Of a DNA stretch of 64,000 nt, positions 59,736-64,000 are shown piece after piece. Source of the DNA: Ditylenchus dipsaci. Its lineage: Eukaryota; Nematoda; Chromadorea; Rhabditida; Anguinidae. Positions within the stretch are counted from its first letter, which is position 1, and each line of letters starts with the position of its first letter. A program made the translations under genes and the position numbers. The notes below the pieces were generated by a model. It saw nothing but the letters and a program-made list of their open reading frames with translations. It was not told the DNA's origin and did no database searches. The DNA lies in NCBI GenBank assembly GCA_004194705.1, contig SADC01000469.1, positions 18,323 to 82,322 of the forward strand, read 5' to 3'.

Positions 59736-60008
59736 ACCTGCACACTCTTGGCCATCTAAACAATATCACCAGAGCATGATTTCACACCTGCTGGTGCTGG
59801 TATTCAGCGTAATATAGGCTAACTTTTCGAAAATCAATCGTTTTGGTGGTTTCCCTCTAACTGGTTTTGTCAAAATTTTCTGACTTTTTACTACAAAACA
59901 TATGTTTCATAAACTAAAATGTAGCCAAGATTTTAAGCCTTTATTTGAGATATCATACAGAGAAGAAACAAACTCGATTCATGATCGAAATTCGAAAAAC
60001 GTAAAGAA

Positions 60009-60161
60009 GCATGCCCGTGCGCGACACGGAGAAAAGGCGGGGACCAGCAATATTTTCTTTCTCTAAACGTTTTTACTTGCTTTCTCACCTAGTGAAAAAT
60101 TGAAACGATTCAAAAAAATTTGCTGGTCCCCACCTTAACTTTTCAAAACGCACGGGCATGC
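60009..60161. repeat. Foldback MITE with GCATGCCCGTGCG arms
   Basis: GCATGCCCGTGCGCGACACG at the left, CGCACGGGCATGC at the right. Inner GGGGACCAGCAA and TTGCTGGTCCCC. A half copy lies at 24356. Confidence 0.75.
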
Positions 60162-60227
60162 CCCTTTAAACAATGCCCTTCCTTGGCATCCTACCGAGGG
60201 TTGTCCCACAGGTCTTCAGCATTATTT

Positions 60228-60354
60228 TTGGAAACTGACGCTTTTTCGCAATTTCAATTACAGGGTCATCGAAATGTAGCTCTGCTCCTGCCGTCATTTT
60301 AGCAGATGGTTGTGATGATCATGTGAATTAAAATTGCTAAAAACGTCAGTTCCT
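60228..60354. repeat. GGAACTGACG foldback MITE
   Basis: GGAAACTGACGCTTTTTCGC and AAAACGTCAGTTCC. Same family as 35991-36133 (TGTAGC, CTGCT, GTTGT blocks in order). Confidence 0.65.
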
Positions 60355-61277
60355 TAATAGGTTGACCGACACTTGCGCGCCGCGACATTTGAGAAGTTAT
60401 TTTTTAAATTACTGCGGTAATTGATAGGATCAAACTAGCAGGATTGGTGATGATATGAAGAATCATTCGAACCACTACTCAACCAACTAAATGATACCTT
60501 AATCACATGGATGATTGTTAGATGGTAGTATCCACGTAGAAGTTGATACCTAAGGAGTGTGGCGAATCCCTCCTAAAATTTTGAGGTTACAGGTTCAAGT
60601 CCTGGTGGTAGTAGACAATATTTTTGTTGAAATACAGTGATAGACTGATTTTTTTATAAAATAAAAAGCCTCGGGTGGGTGGGGGAACCACCTGGTACCT
60701 CCCGTAAATGGGTATCCACCTCCCATAATACAAAATTTTGGATTTAGTTTTAAAGTAATTAAAAATCATTGTTCCCGATCCAGAATCGTGTTCTAAAAAC
60801 GATTTGATAATGTTAAAACAGCGATTGACTCAGAGGACATTGGTTTAGGCGTAGCTTTGCGCCCCGTACGCCATTCCTCTGGTACTCAGGTTTTCGTACC
60901 TAGGTAGAGGTACAAAGGTCTCATACATACTCAGGTGGAGGGCCTAGGTAGTAGTATTCAATGCCCAGGTGGTTTAGATGGATAGAGATATATGGAGATC
61001 AATAGATAACTCTGATGAATGGATACCTAGTGTATAGGTTGAAATAAAGAAGTTAACTATTTTGGTCCACTCAATCATATTCTGGTACAAGTGGTGAATC
61101 TGGATGTCACCTGGATAGGCAATTTTTCTTATACTTTGGCTTCAAAAAGTTTTTTCATGGTGTTTCATCGTGCGCAAATGTCCTGCGCAAATGTCGCGCG
61201 CAAACGTGCGCAAAGTCACGGCGCGTAAATGTCGGCGCGCAAGTGTTGGCGCGCAAATGTCGGTCAACTCCCTAATA
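60354..61277. repeat. Element with GCGCGCAAATGTCG words
   Basis: Left AATAGGTTGACCGACACTTG and right (inverted) TTAGGGAGTTGACCGACATT. The right end carries six to seven copies of GCGCAAATGTC/GCGCGCAAATG. The 8-bp duplication is not evident. Confidence 0.55.
60557..60612 (+). repeat. tRNA-like SINE head
   Basis: GTGTGGCGAATCC (A-box position) and GGTTCAAGTCC (B box, 60592-60602). Confidence 0.4.
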
Positions 61278-61279
61278 AT

Positions 61280-62050
61280 GCCGAAATCTTACCCTCGATG
61301 ATACTCTTTCATTGCTTATTCAAACCTTCGCAAGTTACCCATATTTCTGAAGTGACTTTGCTGTGGAAATTTTCGTTCTGATTCCTCATGGAATTCTGAA
61401 GTCTAAAAAAGTTACTAAACGATTAGAGAAATAAATAAAATGGTAAGAGGTTGAGGCGGCATACAACTAAGTAGATCATTATTACCGGTTCACCTTTATT
61501 TTAATAGTCATTTGCATGAGATCGCAAAATTAGGGCATTAAGTGACAGTAAATCAGTGGAGAAATGATTGAAATTGATTGCTCGTAGTTTTGAGACTAGA
61601 ATTAGAGTAAAAATTTATAAAAATTATTCATACCACTGAATCGAATCTGTGATTCGTTATTCGCATTGGGAGTTGCATCCCCTCCCCCTCCTTTTAAACA
61701 TTATTCCAATCCCACACGTTCAATAAAAAAAGTCGTTACTAACTGGCCGGTTCCAAAAATCATAAGTAACAAAAAATGATATTTTTGAGATTAGGTTAAG
61801 AAAGATCTCACGATCGAACTTCATAGTTAGTATCCATTACTTATCTAAGAATGATTTAACATGCAGCTTCTCTCCCAGCCCTCTTATACAAACCTCCCAT
61901 TCCTGTAATAATCTAGCATCGAAACGAACCAAGATTGGGTTTCTTGAGCTTTTAAATAAAATTGAGCGATATGGGTTTGTCCTAAACAATAAATGCAAAA
62001 AAGTCGGAAATATGGTATAGTAAGCCAAGTTCTCCTTTACTAATAAAAAC
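61280..62050. other. Nothing recognised
   Basis: No supported gene or repeat. 61500-61640 faintly repeats a stretch of the triplicated unit near 36200-36290 (TGCTCG..TTTTG, AAGTACAT-like). Confidence 0.35.
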
Positions 62051-62054
62051 GACA

Positions 62055-62125
62055 TGGTGGTCCAGTGGGTTAGTCGTTAGGCACTGGTTCAATATTCGAG
62101 TTGATTCCACTTGGGGTTGACCACA
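62055..62125 (+). repeat. tRNA-like SINE head (degenerate)
   Basis: TGGTGGTCCAGTGGGTTAGT at the A-box position, degenerate B box (GAGTTGATTCC). Confidence 0.35.
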
Positions 62126-62129
62126 TTTT

Positions 62130-62375
62130 TTTTCCAGTGGAAAGTCCATCGAATTGCCGCTGGTAGTCCAGCAAATTGCCAGTGTACACCACCTATTGCC
62201 ATTGGTACGCCACCGAATTGCAGTGGTACACCACCAAATTACCAGTGGTATACCACTAAATGCCAGTGGAAGTCCACCAAATTGCCACTGGCAGTCGATG
62301 GGGTCCATTGGTATTTGGTGGACTTCCACTGGCAATTCGCTAGACTCCCACTGGATTAAAATTAGCTGTGACGAA
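62130..62375. repeat. CCAGTGG word element, copy 2
   Basis: About 14 copies of CCAGTGG/CCACTGG joined by AAATTGCC or AAGTCCACC spacers, closing with CCACTGGATTAAAATTAGCT, the inverse of the opening of copy 1. Frames here are repeat translations. Confidence 0.65.
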
Positions 62376-62399
62376 CAAGCACCCTACACGAGTAAAGAA

Positions 62400-62955
62400 C
62401 TCGCACCTCACTCGAGCAATTGAAAACTCCGCCACTGTCTCTAATTCGGCCCCTTTTAGCAGAAAATCCGAAAAATTCCGCCCGGGACGGAATCAGACGA
62501 AATGCGGTAGTCTTTTCTTTCAGCCAAAAAACTTAGAGTTTATTGTCTACACAATAAGGTCACAGATATCCAAAGAGAAAACATAGGCAGTTATTTGACA
62601 CCAAGGGGATTAGCGCCTTACAGGCCGTGATGATAAAATTTCACTTACAATTACATTCGCATAATCGGAATGATTAATCAAATGAAACCAATAGAAATTG
62701 TTGTTTCAATAACATAATCAAATGGACCAAAAAGTGAGGTTTCAATTGATTCACTATGGTTTTTATAACCCAAAATTGATTTAAATTGAAATGTAATTGT
62801 TTGAGCTAATGATTCCAATTACATAATCAAATCTACTTTCGAAGTCTTAGTTGCATCTTAATAACTAAATGTATATGAATTAAATTTATTGCATATGATT
62901 TGCCCAGAAACATAAAAGCGAAAATTAAGCTGTTGATTATCATGAATCAACTGTG
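62400..62955. other. Nothing recognised
   Basis: 62690-62840 repeats CAATTACATAATCAAAT and TGATTCCAATTAC-like words loosely. No gene. Confidence 0.35.
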
Positions 62956-62959
62956 TTGC

Positions 62960-63160
62960 TCATGATCTTGGTAATGATGTTACTGCATACAACAATATTA
63001 TGTGCCTTTCAGCGCTTTCTAACTGAGCTGGTATTTCACAAGCGAAATGGCTTTTGATGCCAACGTCCTTGATGCTATGGTCATGTCCCTTTAAATTTCT
63101 TACGCATATGTTGCACGCCAAAAAGTAGGAATCATTGACGGAATTTCCAAAGCATGACAT
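62960..63160 (-). CDS. Short ORF with one possible zinc-binding motif
   Basis: 66 codons from ATG at 63160, MSCFGNSVNDSYF then CNIC and spaced His (KGHDHS, SAERH). Could be one degraded exon; no family recognised. Confidence 0.2.
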   Translation of the reverse strand: MSCFGNSVNDSYFLACNICVRNLKGHDHSIKDVGIKSHFACEIPAQLESAERHIILLYAVTSLPRS

Positions 63161-63390
63161 CTCTTGAATTCTGTAAATTCCATGGACAAGACTGCTTGTG
63201 AGAAACCAATTTCATATTAAATCGAATTAAATTGCTGCTCCTGAAGTTTAAGTCTTGCTCCTTCTTAGATCTTTATTGCTTTTCCAGATATTTAGACAAA
63301 ACATCTTAATTTTGTCAACCTTTTTTAATTTTTGGTAACACTAAAGAATGACGCCCCCCCCCCGCCAGCTGCGAAAAAATTTAATTTTTC

Positions 63391-64000
63391 CTCAAAGGGG
63401 AAGGACCCGTCTTATATTGTTTCTCGTGCTCTGAAACGGCACGGTAACACTTTTTTCTGAAAAATCGAAAAAAAAACAATTTTTTGATTTGCCTTGGTCC
63501 CCCAAGGTAAAAATTAGAAATATTCAAAAAATATTTTTCAATTCCCGCCTAAAACATTTTATAAGGAATCAGGGCTGTATTGAAAGAGAAGGGAATAAAA
63601 GTGCCACTAATACTTTGGGGTGCAGGGGGCTTGAAAGTAGAGATGCGCCCACTCCTTTATCTTAGACATATTCCGAGAAGTATCTTGATCATAAAGTGCA
63701 TATAGAGGCTCTTTTTTGCAACGGCCTATGTTGAAAAATATGGTAGGTTCATTCTAAATAGTCTAGAACTCACTCTTCTAAAGGTTTTTCCATAAAAGAA
63801 ACTCCTTTTATTTCCTTCCCATACAGCCTGATTCTTATAAAAATGTTTTGGCGGGAATTGAAAAAAAATTTTTTTTGAATACCTAAATTTTTACCTTGGG
63901 GGACCAAGGAATCCAAAAACTGTTTTTTTTCAGAAACCAAATAGTTTCCGTGCCGTTTCAGAGCACGAGAAACAATATAAGACGGGTCCTTCCCCTTGAG
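63391..64000. repeat. FB1-type element with ~180-bp terminal arms
   Basis: The left arm (CTCAAAGGGGAAGGACCCGT, CTTATATTGTTTCTCGTGCT, CTGAAACGGCAC, TTGCCTTGGTCCCCCAAGGT) is mirrored from 63820 to the window end. The centre (63610-63725) holds the FB1 core half (GGTGCAGGGGGCTTG, AGAGATGCGCCCACTCC, CTTAGACAT). This gives the fullest view of the family's ends. Confidence 0.8.

Noticed and set aside
62111..62423. ORFs of 82-117 codons on both strands
   Set aside because: All are translations of the CCAGTGG word element.

Overview
Eukaryotic, AT-rich, intron-bearing and very repeat-rich DNA, most likely from a nematode. The reasons are: introns of about 43-63 nt with GT..AG ends; a sequence on the minus strand at 20643-20663 that matches the nematode SL1 spliced leader except for one substitution and one missing C and is followed at once by a GT donor; 3' splice sites lying 1-8 nt upstream of start codons; and several 7TM chemoreceptor-like exons. 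Species and chromosome cannot be told. No rRNA gene, intact tRNA gene, LTR retrotransposon or CRISPR was seen.

Host genes are few and broken up by insertions. (1) 177-3799 (-): 3' exons of a ZNF474/ZC2HC1-type C2HC zinc-finger gene with a 3.1-kb intron full of transposons. (2) 16443-22737 (-): histidine acid phosphatase with the RHGDRSP active-site exon at one end and the C-terminal exons at the other; the middle exons were not found. A spliced + strand gene (18987-19479) and an SL-RNA-like sequence lie inside it. (3) 49344-53255 (-): a 7TM receptor whose TM1-2 and TM3 exons are separated by a cluster of insertions; related fragments lie at 8829-9080 (+) and 11437-11688 (-). (4) 30038-30853 (+): a five-exon gene whose C-terminal half is a proteasome beta-4 (PSMB2-type) subunit, joined to an unrelated-looking basic N-terminus. 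This gene sits inside a 1,975-bp element with about 33-bp terminal inverted repeats (TIRs) and a 4-bp target duplication.

33934-48777 holds three head-to-tail copies of a unit of about 4.95 kb. Each carries a Ser/Pro-rich ORF of about 345 codons and a membrane-protein exon. The copies differ almost only by one-base indels in homopolymers, and the same type of indel breaks several host exons, so residual long-read error is likely throughout.

Most of the rest is DNA transposons: hAT elements with 8-bp target duplications (795, 2246, 14674, 33962, 49596, 50976, 57537), Tc1/mariner- and pogo-like elements with TA duplications (4851, 6725, 10226, 17821, 51751, 53263, 57942, 59149), foldback MITEs and tRNA-like SINE heads. 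A striking theme is that each hAT-like family is built largely from its own short repeated word, in arrays or palindromes. One hAT element (14674-15804) still carries a five-exon frame, open across all splices, for a 184-aa transposase-derived protein.
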